A stretch of 64,000 bases of DNA, from assembly GCA_002110485.1 (NCBI GenBank), contig MOWL01000023.1, positions 1,488,001-1,552,000 of the forward strand, in the 5' to 3' direction. The notes beneath the pieces were generated by a model. It was not told the DNA's origin. It was given only the letters and a program-made list of their open reading frames with translations, and ran no database searches. This DNA is from Emergomyces orientalis (Eukaryota > Ascomycota > Eurotiomycetes > Onygenales > Ajellomycetaceae). Positions 44,679-58,042 of the stretch are shown here, in pieces. The position numbers were made by a program, and so were the translations under genes. The number at the start of each line of letters is the position of its first letter. Within the stretch, counting starts at the first letter, position 1.

Positions 44679-47600
44679 TTATCTCCTCGGCGGCTGTGAT
44701 TGTTCCGGATACTGCTGTTGAGATTGGTTCTGCAGAGCAAACGCATTCCCATCCGGCACCGGCCGTCTCGGTGGCGCTGCTTGTGTCTGCTGTAAAGTTC
44801 CCGAACCTGAACTCATAGGCGGATTACCAGCACCACCGTACGCAGCAGCTGGCTGTGGTGGCATCTGAGACGCTGAAGGAGGCGGTAATGGACGTGGTGC
44901 ATATGGATTATTGGTATTGGATGATGAATAATAGGGGTTTTCGCGTCCGGGACCGGAGGGGTCTCGTTCGGTGAGTTCGTAGTATTCTGGTGTGGATCTT
45001 GTTACTGGTGGTTGGCGTTGCGCTGGTGGTTGGGGAACTGGTGCTGATGGTGCTAATGCTGTGGGCACTGCATAGGTGGGTGCGGCCTCATCGATTGGGG
45101 TATTGGGAGACACAAATCTAGCAGCTGGAACTCCCGTTCGTCGCCCTGTGGATGGTTCTCGGTGTGGTGGAAGCCCGTCACGGTTAGACGGATTGGAGGT
45201 TCTACTTCCCGTCTCGCTTGCGGCTGCTCCGGTGTTGCTCTCGCGGAAAATCTCAGATTCATCAACACGTGCTTGGTCCATGGCTGGCGGTCGGGAATGC
45301 AATGCTTGGACGACAGAAGTCTCCGTGTCTTTTGTAGGAGGGGATCTGGTTGAGGTACCACGGTAAACGGGTGTGCCACTTGGTGACATGCCCTCCACGG
45401 CGGTAGATCTGCCTTCTGAATCATCCCACTGCTTAGTGCTTTCGAAATATTCATCCATCTCACTCACGGGAACCATTCGTTTCCCCTCTTTACCCTTAGA
45501 CCACTCCTCATGGCTTGCCTGGGCCTGTTCATGGGATATCGCAACAGAATACGACGGCCTCATAACGTCGCCCAGGACTGCATCTCCACCGCCAGGTCCA
45601 TAAATCGGGACTTTGCGAATGGCAAGGACCAATGCGCACATGAATTTCGACCGACGGGTAGCCCGGACAGTTTCATTGGACCAGTTAGATTTATGTCGGA
45701 TTTCAATTTTGAGCTCGAGTTTGTCCATAGTGCCAAGGCCGATGACTTCAATGTCAACATCTGGCTGGAAATCCCGGCAGTTTTCCTTATCACGGACGAA
45801 TTTCTGCATCTCAGCCTTCAGCAGCTGGATATCTGCGAATGAGGTACCAAAATCCACCGTGAGGGTGATCTGCTCACGCATCGCCTTTGAACGAGTGACA
45901 TTCTCAATCCATTGAGTGTTCAGGACTATGTTTGGCGCTTGGAAGGTCTTATGATCTCGAACGCCTTTGAAAACAGTGTAGAGGAGAGATATCCGCTCCA
46001 CAATTAGTTGACGGTCTCCAATATCTACTCTATCACCCACGTCCATTGCGTGTTTTACGAAAAGGAAGATCGTGCTGCCGAGAACTTCCTGGGCGGTGGT
46101 GGCAAAGACGAAGGATAAAGAGAGAAGAGCAGTTGCCCCCGCCGCGAGCGTAGTTCCGAATCCGGTATTGAGAAAAGCAACTACACAGAAATGTTAGCTC
46201 TATTATGTATGTCATAGTCAAAAATTGCGTCTGCTACAACATACTGAAAACCAGGATAACCATAATGAAGACAACTGCACACAGTAGGTTGTCGAGGACA
46301 TGAATTGCCTGATCGACATCATGCATGCTGTTGTTGATCGATTTCTTTACCCTGCCAAGCTCGGTGACGGTAAGTATCATTTCTTCAAGGCTGACATCGC
46401 CGTTACCGTCGAGATCTAACATGGCGAAACATTCTTTCGCTTCTTCCCCACGCCCGGCACCGAGAACCTCGATAACATCATCCATGTAAAGGCTTTCTCG
46501 CCCTTGGAGAACAAAGGACATCCACAGGCGCCGTGCAAGTGCTTCAGACGATTTGCGCTTTTCCAGCGCCAGGGTGACAATCGAATGTGCAGAAGTCGGA
46601 TTGAAGACCTGTTTCCCAGTAATCTCTTGAGCAACATTGCCGAACGCAGCTGTAAGCTTGTCTCCTACTCGTCCCACGCCATGAATCAAACGCATCGGCG
46701 AAGCAGATCCAGCCCGCTTGTGGCCACGGGTAAATTTCGCAACACCAACAATGGAGTCGTTGATCACGTAATCTTCATCTTCAAACTCCTCGCAATATTC
46801 AGGAAAAAGAGTTCGCGACGCCTCGTAAAGCATAGCAAGGAGGAAAATGTTACGCTTGGACTCTTTGATCCTGGTATCGAACTGTCTCCGGTGGTAGCTG
46901 ATAGATATCAATTGAATAAGAAGCTTCTCAACAGCTAGAATCAAAGTCGAGATAAACGCTGCAAACAGAATATTCTTCACCACGGTTTGCCAGTGCTGGA
47001 TACCTGTGTTTCCAGAAGCTCGTTTGCTGGGGTTTCGCGTCATCAGCTGTTACGGTCAGTATATTATTTCCCCCAATTCCAAGCTATTATATAGGGTTGG
47101 CAACTTGGAAACATACCGGAATAAAAGTAGCAAGCGAGGTCACAGACCAACCGATGAGAGAAAATGGAATCTCGAGGGCCTTCAAAATGAGAGCATACTT
47201 TCTCGTCCCTGAACTTACAATGCCACACAGGAATTGAAACACGAAGGGAATGTAGTGCGCCACAATCTTGGAAACCCACAAACTCAGCCAGACAACCTCT
47301 ACCCATGTGAAGAACCATACGATACGAACACCCCCAATTGCTGCGTTTTGGGCAACTGTAGCCCCGACAATGATGGGGATGGCAATGAGCAACGCCAGGG
47401 GCGTAACGTAGATAAAGTACCGTGTGATGACAGAGAAATTCAGAATTGCATTGTAGAACTTCCCCATGCGGGTGAGGGTGCCATCTTCAGGGACGTCTAG
47501 CTGTTTCCTTTGTGATGAGAGCATCCTGCGTCCACCTTTTCTATGATGGAATATTCCGTTTTTCTCGTTGTCGTCGTGGATGTTCTCCGCAGGTAGGTCT

Positions 47601-47806
47601 GTAGGCGGGACGTAGGAAGAAGAGGAACCATTGGAGTCGAATTTTCGGGCACCGGTCTGACCTCGGCTGGGAACATTGGTCAATGGGATGTTGACGGTGG
47701 CATTGTTGGAATGCATAGTATTTCCTTGGTGGTGGCTGTCCTTCCCCAATCGCTGGAACCTGTCACGGGAAAAGCGTTTTTGCCCGATGCCAGGCCGATC
47801 CTTCAT
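44679..47806 (-). CDS. MscS-family mechanosensitive channel with EF-hand
   Basis: Fungal MscS proteins (Msy1/Msy2 of fission yeast) are ER or plasma-membrane channels that control calcium release during hypo-osmotic swelling. Exons 47806-47117, 47046-46245 and 46180-44679 join in phase to 997 residues. A charged N-terminus of about 130 residues precedes several membrane segments (FVITRYFIYVTPLALLIAIPIIVGA-like block at about 135-160, more at 165-225 and 250-280). An EF-hand loop, DLDGNGDVSLEE, lies at residues 441-452. After the next membrane segment (LLCAVVFIMVILVF) comes the pore helix and beta domain: TTLAAGATALLSLSFVFATTAQEVLGSTIFLF, then MDVGDRVDIGD, and a VERISLLYTVF segment. The last 300 residues are disordered and Pro/Gln-rich. 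Stop at 44679-44681. Confidence 0.95.
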
Positions 47807-50023
47807 GTGTTCTAAAACGAGGAAAATTGCAGGGGTGCGGTCGGAGCAAATTTAAAGAACGGCGCAAACGCTAAAACATGCGAGTGCGCAGTTCGATGCG
47901 CTGTGAGAGGAGGGGAAAACGCTGATCTGCGAGTTTGGGTTCGAGATCGGCTGTGAGCTGCTGTGAATGAGAATTACTCTGCGTACTGATCAGTGATAGG
48001 CACGATATATCCCCAAATCCATACAACAGACCAGTTGCAATTGGCGCACCAGATAACGAATGAAGTGGCCCTCTGACAACGAAGCAAAAAGGCTCTTGCA
48101 GTCAAAATTGGTGGTAAAGACTGGCGATTTTAAAAAGAAACTGGCGTAACGATAATAAAGGCTGCAAGTGAGAGTCAAAAAGAGAGGGAGGAAGAGAAGG
48201 AAAACGAGAGATCAACTGTAGAAAAATTGAAAGCCAAAAAATTATTTCTTAAGGAAGAGAAGTTAAAAATTCGAGGCTTCCATTTGTTCTTGAAGCTTTG
48301 TAGGAAATTTCCCAGGAACCAGAATCTTGTAGCTCACCGAGATATTGATTGGCGAGAGTCTGCTAGGCAAGATAGGCGTAAATGTTCCAGGCTTGCTCGT
48401 TAAGGTTTCGGGTGTTTCATGGGCGCGGTCTTAACCGGAGCTGGTTAAAGCCTTAACTAAAAGAACACCTATTATTAGCGCAATCTTAGCGCAACATAGT
48501 AGGGCTTAGTCTCCCTCGCCACGCAAGCTCACTCAAGACATTTTTATTTATCCATAACTTCTCGTTTTATTAAAATAGCAATGACATGATTTCTATTGCA
48601 ATAGCTATGACAAGAGGAGCGTCATAACAGAATGGAAATCACACATAGGAAAAAGTCACAGTAATTGATTCCCCCAGTCAGTTCCGTGGAGCCTGTCTCT
48701 CATTCCTTGCTTCCGTATTGCAAACAGACTACTGCATATATCCCCACAACGTACTGGTTTTTTTGGTTTTGGGGACTCAAATCTGGGTTGTAGGAGTCGA
48801 TCGTTTCACCATGGGCTTCAGGAAAATGCTCTGGGTGTTTGGTGAAAGAAAAAAGATCAACATTTTGACCCCACATTTCTTCGCTAAAAAATTGTACTTG
48901 TATCCATAGCCCGCGATTTTTTGGTATGGTGATTTCTCCCATTTCCCATTTCCCGCCTCCCACCCCCTCGACTGTTTCCTCGAGGAAGTTGAGGTTATGT
49001 ATCAAATGCTCAAGTGGTCAATTGACGCTGATACCTGACAGAACCTTTTTTTTTTTTAATGTCTAGTTTCCAAAGTTGCCACATCTATTTCTTCCCTCGA
49101 GCCGGACCAAGGCTTCGGTTCAGCGCCAAGCGGTCTGGCCGTTCAAAGTTTACCAGCGAACATTTCATGAATCGAATCACGAACATCCAACAGAAAACTG
49201 GCGGCCTGTTTCAAAGCTTGTTTGACGTTTCATAGCCGCGGTTTGATCCTGGGCGCTGAAACAAGCAGCGGGCGCTATACATGCACTATACATACTTTGT
49301 TTAACGTTACATGGATGACACGCGACAAATCCCTGGATATCCTAACCCTTAGTTAATCACGTTTTTGGCATGATGGGTTCGCAATACCGGTAAAACCGAA
49401 AAGCAAAAGAGAAAAAAAATGAAGAGTTCCTGTTTTTTTTGTTGCTTTACTTTCATATAACTACCACCACTAATGCGAATGCTGGGGTCTAGTATTAAAA
49501 TAAGTAAAAATTGTTGCCATTAATTCAATTTTGCTTTCACCAGCCTCCTTAGTTGATCGATGGGGAGATGAACTATATATACTTCTTTGCCTAGGAATGA
49601 GCTGAGGTTATTGTTATGTTGTTTGGTGGCCTGGAAATTAGACTCTGAAGCCAGCAAACGGACAAATTGCCTTGGTATACGGACTGTATAGGTATCTAAA
49701 ACTACCTCCCACCTTCAGTCCAGCTTCCAGGCCTTCAACATATTAAATACCTAGGTACCTACATAGTAGGTAGGTGGCTACTGGCATTCTACTGCGATGT
49801 TCTTTTCTTGGGATATTACCCTACTACATTGTATAACTTTCGTTTCAATCAATATTCAAACTATTGTCTAATTTAATTAGAGATTACAATTCATTAATTA
49901 GTTATCCCATACCTTCCCACAGCCGTTGAGAAAATCAACAAAGAAATGCATCATCATTATTGTATCTATATCATTCCTCCCGCTCTTTTTTTTTTTTTTT
50001 TTCAAATAGGCACTCCCATCGGC
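47807..50023. other. Intergenic region upstream of the MscS gene
   Basis: Left part is the MscS promoter and leader (purine-rich at 48170-48260). Near 49738-49775 a cluster of CCTAGGTA/TAGGTAGGT words forms short inverted repeats (ACCTAC-ATA-GTAGGT). A T-run lies at about 49987-50002. No coding or RNA gene recognised. Confidence 0.45.
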
Positions 50024-53000
50024 TCAGGAGTTATGCAGCTTTGGAGTTAATGTGACGCCAACATCCTGTCTGGTAACACCACTAGATGTATATATATATT
50101 TCTGATCATCACTAAGATACTTATCAGGCGCAATGTCATACCTACCCAACAAACACTGCGTCATAATCAGGATACATTCCTGCGCAAACCAGCGCCCGGG
50201 GCACATTTGCGGCCCTTTCAAGCCCCAGCTGATATACTTTGGGCTACCGATTTCCGGGTTCGAGTGTAGGAATCGGCTAGGGACCCATTTGTCTACTTCG
50301 GGTCCGTAGATGGATGGTGATCGGTGGGTGTAGTAAGCCGACATTGTCGCGACTTGGTTTTTAGGCAACAGCTGTGGTTTGGTATCGCCAGACGCAGACT
50401 CTGTGTCCTGAGAAGAGGAAGAAGATTTGTTTGGCACGGATGAAGGGAGGAGTACGTCTTTCAAAATGAGTCTGGCAGGGCCCGTGATGGGTCCGGAGAG
50501 GCGGATAGACTCGAACATCGCTGCACGCAGCGGGGTCCACGTGTTCACCTGGTCGGGTTTGGGATTTTCGTCAAAGACGGAGAGTCTAGTGGCATTAAGA
50601 TAAATACAGCTACCAGCCAGGGCTTTCCCGTTGGTCGCATCGTTGATGATATCCATGACAAGGGAGGTAAATGTAGCTTGCAGGTTTGTTAAGCCTCCCC
50701 AGATGATTATCACAACTATGTCTGTGTTTGTTGGAGAGAAGGTCAGTTTCTTTTTTTTCTTTTTTTTTATTGAAACTTTTAAGCAATGGGATGCTTAAAA
50801 TTGCTTACCGGCGGTCCTTTGATCGTCTGGCACTTCCTTGAGGAACAAATCAAGCAAGGTAATGTTTTTTGCTCTGGATTGGTCCCTTGCCCCTTCTTCA
50901 CGTCTCTTCTGGATTATGGGGATGAGAATCTTTCGAGCTTTCGTATAGATTGAGTTAACTATGCGGCTTGCAAAGAATTGTAAATGCGACGGCAATAGCT
51001 CAGCGAATCCCATAGCTTTGATGGCGTGATCGTTGAATTCAGCGAATAGCTGTAGTAAGTCTGGAAGGTCGAACACTTCATCTCCAACCACGCACGCCGC
51101 GACGACGGTAGTTATGTACTTCATGAGCGTGGGCACGAACTGCGGTACATTTTTTTTCGTTTTTGGAAGAGAAGTATCAATGAACCGATTTGAAGCGTGC
51201 ATTATGGTTGCCCCAAATTTAGAAATCAGGCGCGGATTTGTCAGGTATTCGCGGATTATTTTGGTAGGGAGGTTTGACTCAAAGTTATCTTTATGGAGGA
51301 TCAATGGGAAGTTAATGGCTGCGAAGAACTTTTGTAGGCTAAATATTTCTTCTTTGGCGTTGTCGGCTTCCATCCACTCTAGATCCGACGGTTGAGTAAT
51401 CACGAAATAGACCAGCGATGCAAGTTTTATTCCAAAACATCGGGATGCTGTTGTACCGTACTCTGAAAACCCCTTAAGCAGAAGACCTTTCGGGTCCTTT
51501 CCAAAATTAAGGGCTTCCCCAACTACCGGTTTTCCGTAGTAAACGGGGGGGATCTTTATCGTCTTCTGGTGGAATCTCGTCTGCATCCATCTCAATGTAC
51601 TCAAGGCCAGGGTTGTCATCACTGTGGCAGCAGCCTTTTGGTTATTTTTGATATATACTAGTGCAATTTCAAGAGCGGATATCACTGCCGTCCATGCAAT
51701 GCTCCACCAAATTTCTGATGGAAGGTTGCATAAGACGGGGTTAGTCTTGGGATCTGCTGGGAATAATGGATCCCTCTGAAGGCATTTAATATCAGTGTTC
51801 TCCGCGACTAATCTCCAAAGAAGATTCGTGCCATGGTCCGGGAAATCGAGCTCATTGAGCCAAAAGTCATCTAGCCTGCGGAAATTCGGGAGGCCCGGTT
51901 CAGGTTGGGGTTTCCAGAGCAGTTCCTCCAGAGCATTACTGGGATGACAATCAAACGGTTGGTCCACGAGTAAACATCTGGTCACTGCAAAACCAATTGA
52001 GAATCTGTCGGAATTGCCCATGCCGAATAAACTGAACAGACTGATGATAAGGGCTGATGTTGGGACCGTGGTGCCTGGAAAAAACGTCTCGTCCAACTGA
52101 ACACCGACTACCAAGTCGACATCGTCGGGTTTTCTGTAGAGGCTCTTCAACTTTTTAACCTTCTCCGGGTCCGATGTGAATCCTTCGAATGGCTTTGGGA
52201 CATTGACAGTAACTTTTGGGTCTGGCATAAAGAGAATTGTTAACGGTTTGAGTATGAAAAATATACATGGAGTGGCAGGACTATTGACCTTGTTTATTAT
52301 ACGCACGGAAATATGTGTTGTATGTAGGAAGCCCTTGTTCTCGTTCATGAATGATACTCCAAGTACTCACATCAAATGGCACGGCTCGATAATGGTAAGC
52401 AGATCGGAAGGATTCATCCACACCACTTTTGAAATTTGGAATATGCGAGTTGACCATTCCGCGCAAGATATTCTCTAGGCCAGTTTTGAGGAATCCCTGT
52501 GGATTGAATCCCGTATCAAAAATGGATTGATTCCATAAGGTATTATTTTTGGCATCCTTGATAGGAAACGTATTGATGATGAATTCATGGAACCGGTATA
52601 CTACGGCCATCTCAGCGGAGACTACCATTGGCTTTCCCGCTTTTGTTACAAGTGGCCATGGATAAGTGTTCATTGGGTTGATCTGCATGAAGTCTTTGCC
52701 ATACATTTGGCGGTAGAGAGGGAAGCCTTTTAGTACCACCGAAAAGCCATAAGGCAGTAGAAAAGAAGTTAGCCCAACCAATGTCACTAATGATAGGCCG
52801 AGATGAGCCGCGGCTGCTACTTGGTTTACTCACCGTCGTCCCTGGGCCATGGCATCTTATCATTCCAGTAAGCCATCTGGTAGGAATTGGCAATCATGGC
52901 ATACTTGGCGGACATAATCAATCGAACTGTCTGGTAAATTTTCTCATCTGAATGTACTGGGTTATTCTGATAGACATAGTCCGGATGTTGCTTGACCAAG

Positions 53001-54115
53001 ATATCGCAGAGGCGGTTATGTTCTCGAAGCAACAGGACATGGACAGCTAACACTAGCCAGTCTTCATTCGTCCGAGGGTCCCCTCCCGCGAATAAAGTCG
53101 ACGGGTCTAATCCAGGAACTGTCCTCATTGTAATATTCCTAGTATTGAACGGGAGATAGGAAGTTGCTCGAGACATTGTTCTAGCCTTTACCTCCAGCGT
53201 CCGCAGCTTTCCCACTTTGTATGACCGCAGTGCTTGTGCCACGTCCGTGGTAGATCCATAAAGACTCGAAATATCCAGCCAAGTAGTCGCCATGTTCACA
53301 TTCTCCCTAGGGATTTTCACAGAGGTACCAGTCCCCGGCACAGCTCTGGTACGAAACACGCGAAACTTTGTATCTTTGTCAAATGTCTCTTCATCCGGAG
53401 GCATGTCAACCTCGACGTACTCATCAGGCGAGTCCATGCTGTACGTGACGTCATGCATAACAAACTCAATCAGCCCTATAAGCAAGGGAGTATGCTCATA
53501 GTAAATCGTTCTGTTTCTCTTAAAGAAGGCATTCGAGACGGCACGAGCGTTAGGTCCTTCACGCGGCTTGGATATGCCGTCGGCGTAATGATGGTCGCCG
53601 TAATCTCTCGCCTTTGGCATTCCTATCCGCCCTTCATTGAGCTCATCCTTCTTCAGCCAGTTACACGATCCATCAACGGTTCTATACCACCAGTTGGACT
53701 TGTCGACAGTACATTTTGGGTCAAGAGGGTAATTCAACTTTTTGAAGAGCTTCTCCGCTTCGGTAGCTGGTAGGTTGGGGATCCTTGGTGGAAGCAAGTG
53801 TGGGACATCGGGTTCAGGATGCGTGAGGGGAGGCGGCTCGAGATGGTCAAACACTTCGCCAAGATTGGCAGCGCTCCTGGGAATGGTGTTATTGAGGAAC
53901 ATGCGACGCACTTCACCGCTATCTTGTGTTTTGGAAACATCATGAAGCCAGTGAATGAAATGGTTCTGCGTACGATTAGATCGCACTGCACGAGCGCCAT
54001 CAGCCACGAATTCGCTAGAGCTGGTTTTCTTTGCATAATACCGATTATAGGGCCATTGGTCGCATAGTGATGTTTGGAGGAGAGTCCAAAGCAAAATGAG
54101 GCAATTAAGCAACAT
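50024..54115 (-). CDS. Signal-peptide haem peroxidase - membrane segment - cytochrome P450 fusion, 1,276 aa
   Basis: Four exons (54115-52834, 52726-52289, 52221-50809, 50721-50024) join in phase without a stop. Residues 1-18 are a signal peptide (MLLNCLILLWTLLQTSLC). Residues about 140-660 are an animal-type haem peroxidase: DGSCNWLK, distal His221-Asp222 in EFVMHDVTYS, WLDISSLYGS, LLLREHNRLCD, and proximal His474 in VVYRFH, with Tyr471 placed like the catalytic Tyr of dioxygenases and cyclooxygenases. Sequons at N47, N75, N201 and N327 fit a lumenal domain. A membrane helix lies at about 744-764. The P450 runs from IPPVYYGKPVVG (797) with I-helix WGGLTNLQAT (1052-1061), ExxR at 1115-1118 and haem Cys1218 in PQMCPGRWFA. 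The I-helix lacks the usual A-G-x-x-T and looks like the CYP7/CYP8 type, often isomerases rather than monooxygenases. A lipid-peroxide substrate is inferred. Ppo oxylipin synthases share the domain pair but lack signal peptide and central membrane helix. Confidence 0.9.
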
Positions 54116-55689
54116 TTTAAAAGGCTCCCTAAGAGTTCTCAGTGCTCATAAATGATAAGTTCCTATCTACCAGAGCGGCTATATCGGAGATTGAAGAGCC
54201 GAGTAATTATGAACAGAGGTTGGAAATGGCGTGTATATTTATCGCACACCTGGATGCGCGTCCATTTTTGATTTATGTGACATCATCCGCATCCAATTTT
54301 CCATTTCATCGTCTTAAAAGCAGATAACGAACCGGGTGACAAGCTGGAGGAAATGCTGCAGAGAACGGAGGCTCCCGGCAATGTATCGCGCGATATGGTT
54401 CGATATGACACAATGATCTGCCACACATATTCGCAGTTAGGTCTCCAGAGCCAGCAATACAATATATTTTCATGGGCATTTGCATTTACTTCTGAGCCAG
54501 AAGTACCTAGGTGTGCCATTTTGTCCGCCTATTGGGGGTAATATGTAGGTTAGCTTCCACTAGAAGGCGTTGAGGAAAGTTTGTTGAAGATACCATTTTG
54601 GGTATTATTTTCAAAGTATGTACAGTACATGATGGCCTGAGTCAGCAAGCAACGTTTACCAAATGCGGTTTCAGAATCCATCTCTGCTTTGAGATGGGTC
54701 ATCAGCAAATATATCGATTAAAACAATACTTTACATGTATAGCAATGGTTAGGTGAATGTAATTATCAGCTTAATCGAAGTAGTCGCATCTCGTCCTCTT
54801 TTTGTCTGAGAAACAACCCCATAGTTTCCTATAGTTTGGCTGTCGAGCACTGGTCAGCTGTGAGCCATCTCAAAAAACCTAAGGTCTCCTACCTCTTGTT
54901 CTCAAACATGGTGAAAACGTTTTGTTTTCCCTTTCCCCAGAGTTGACTTAAATATTAAATCGCTAACTTAATTCTGGTTGTCACATTTCTCGTTTGACAT
55001 TTTCTTGGCCAAGTGGTTGCGATATGGCCCTGCTCTGAGAGTCCATTTAAGGATAATGGGAGCGCTGCTAGCACCGCATTCGACGTAGATACAAGTATAT
55101 CGCAGTCAAATTCATTTGAAGCATGAGGCGATAAGGAGACAAAATGGAAATCACAAAGAACGATCTTTTAAACTTCGACTATGGTTTAAGTAGTAGAGAG
55201 TAATGGCAGTACCATGGAGGGAATGATTCGTTGCGAAAATGGGTAAGGATATGCAATGCATAATCGAGGTACAGTACAAGGCATCTCACAGCCACTGGGG
55301 AAATGGCAGTGATATACACAGGGGTAGCTGCCAAAGTCGTTCAAAAGCTGGTGCAGGAGCAAAATACCAGGATCATTAATCGGATTGAATACTCCAGAAA
55401 GCTTGAGGCTTGAATAGACAGTTTTGTCTTAGCTTGGACAATGCAGTCAAGCTATGAAGAGGCTGTTTTCATCCATATAGTTCTTCACCCCGCTGCTACT
55501 GTTCATGTCCATGATTTTCTTGTTCTTGTTCTCTGACCAACCAGGTATTTTCGTCGCTTATGAAAAAACACCGGTGTCGCCGTGCCATAAATTGCCGGCA
55601 CAGGTGGGCCAGGGTGTACTTACTGCAGCCATCCATGGATATCAGTATGATTCAGTTTTCGGCGACTCACCTTCCTATTGGGACTCGCT

Positions 55690-56054
55690 CAAACGAACAC
55701 CAACAGTAAAAATTGCAGCCACCAAAAACAAGAAATGTGGCCATGAATAATAACCCTTGGAACATCCAGGGGCTTGCAGCGACTGAAAAGAAAGCCACAG
55801 ACAAAAGTGCGACAGCAGCTTGTTCTGGTGATCAAACAATTCTCGAAGGATTTGGAAACGGCGTCTTAGTACTTAACGATGTGGGTGTGATGAACGTTCA
55901 TCCTCCACACCTCGGAGGGAGAAAATATCTCCGCCAACGATGCTACATATAGGCTGCTGTTGTGCTTGCGGAGAGTACCAATATCGGCATGGAACACAGC
56001 CCTCCGGAGCGAATTTTGAAGCAACCGCCAGTAAAGACCCTGATACTTGGTCAT
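55690..56054 (-). pseudogene. Possible MFS transporter C-terminal relic
   Basis: The - strand reads SLYVASLAEIFSPSEVWRM, HIVKY, a stop, then DAVSKSFENCLI and FVCGFLFSRCKPLD in the same frame. This resembles the end of fungal drug-efflux MFS proteins (a DALxxSF-type helix followed by a final helix ending before KPL). Only a stretch of about 90 codons looks related and it is interrupted. Weak call. Confidence 0.25.
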
Positions 56055-57920
56055 GATGCTTGATTAATCGACATGTTTGCTGTCAACACTTCAATGAAGA
56101 TGGTGATTGAATGCAGGCAAGAAAATCCATTTGAGAAGGAAGAGCCTCTTTAAAATGATGGTTAATTAATCATGATATGAATATGAGTGCTCTGTACTCC
56201 GTAGGTCTGTAGGAGTAATTAAAAAGGTTGTATTTTGGGACTGTGTGGTGGCGGAGTTAGACGGATTTGAAGATGAAAATTTTGGAAAGGTTTAAAATCC
56301 TCGGATGATCTGCTGCGAAGAGCACAATTGAGATACATTCTCACCCAGGATTAACTACATACTCGCATATTCTAACTCCAAAGAACATGCTGTTGGGTAT
56401 CGTCATTATTCCCTCAAGAGCTCGGGTCAGGCCAGGATAACGGTTAGGATTAGAGATAAGCTTACCCAGAGCCTACACAGAGTTATGGTGGGCTGGGGCG
56501 ATTCAAGGGTTTCGAAGCTGAGCAATACGAATATTGGCCGCCACCGTTAAGGTATGAGAAGATATGTTGTTTTAAATAAGAAGTGATAATTAGGATTAAA
56601 AGTATCGTTCATCTTATTCGTTATTTCTCTTTCTCATTTTCCTTTTTGTTATCTACTAAGTTTTTTCTAACTGTGGCTTTATACAGCTCGGATTTCGCCT
56701 CTTATGTCCTTTTGACTACTTTGAAACTCCAAGTTCCAAGGTTGCAGCTTCAATTCATCGATCGTGAACTAGCTGGGCCCAATCATTAGTTATTATGCTT
56801 TCAGATCTCGTTCCACTTCTCTGTTGGCTCCACGTCCTCTCAGTGGCGGAGCTGTCAGCCCTAGCCCGGGATTGAAGCACAAAGACCTTGTTCTGGTTCT
56901 GGGCGCAGTCCTTAGTCTGGGGAAGGATTTCCTCTTGGATTCGCTGTCTTTTTCTCGAAAGCCTTTGCGTTCTCGTCTTTCTTGATCGGTTCAAGCCACA
57001 GCAATCCACGGGTTGGTGTGAGGAATTAAAAATTCCAAAAGAAATGATTCCAAAGTCTAGATACATCTACTCCGGGTTGACGGAGTGTGTATTTATTTGG
57101 ATGTATCTAATGTATCTAAACAATGAATACTATTTGAGATACTGATATGCACACTAGAGTACAGTACACAATAAGTATCTTCCAGCGATGCATGTAAGCC
57201 AAGTCAGATCCTGGCTGGGGCGAATGGTTGGACTCGATCCATATCCAACAGAGACTGCGTAGTTATATAACTATATTCGGCACGAATAAATAAATTAACA
57301 AACATGGCAATAAACAAGAACAGCGAATTCAATTAACTAAAATGTTAGTAGATAACTAGCTCCAGCTCATACAAAAGCCCCAAGCCCAAGAGGTCTCAAT
57401 CTGCGCCGACTGTTCCGCAGCCGCAACGACCCCACACTATCAATCTCTCCTCCCCCATCTTCTACTTACTTCGGTTTCTCCATCGTCACATCTCCGAAAC
57501 ATTCCTCCTCCCTCCCCCAGTCAATCCCCTTCCGTATTATTCTGTTCTTCTCGGCAGGTTGTCTCTCCGTGGCTATCCAGATAGATGTGCTCTTAATTGG
57601 CCATGTCGCTTTGGGGAGTTGATTAATCAAGCTGAGTGACCCTTATCACCTACTTTGACCTTCTTCCTGCCCGTCACTCGCTATCCGGGCGCCTCCACCA
57701 CCCTCCTTCGCTCTGATTTCTCAAAATATTACGAACGAATCTTGGTCGTATTGCGGTACACAACTGCTTTCTTTGACGTCGATAACTATGAGTTTAGGCG
57801 TCGTGATTCTTCAGCGCATCGGTTGGTCTATCTACCCTCTCATTATCACCTCAATGTCGCCTGACAGCCAGTCTTTATCAACATACCCTCCTCTTGTACA
57901 TCCATCAATACGCTAATGAT

Positions 57921-57937
57921 ACATATATATATATATA
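57921..57937. repeat. AT dinucleotide microsatellite
   Basis: About eight AT units, roughly 105 bases before the RING gene start codon. Confidence 0.8.
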
Positions 57938-58042
57938 TACGGCTATACAGATAAATTCCCGTGTCAATTCATATACTGGCTGATGAATGCTTGAATAAGA
58001 AAAGAGAAGAAGACGAGAAAGAAGAAAGCAAAATCATCTACC

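Larger units (their letters stand above)
54116..58042. other. Long gene-poor region
   Basis: About 3.9 kb without an intact gene. It begins with the promoter of the peroxidase-P450 gene and ends with that of the RING gene. One possible transporter relic lies at 55690-56054. An AT dinucleotide run is at 57921-57937. Other open frames are unconvincing. Confidence 0.45.

Noticed and set aside
57185..57265. Possible tRNA gene (a GGACTCGATCC word resembling a B box)
   Set aside because: No matching A box, acceptor stem or cloverleaf could be drawn.
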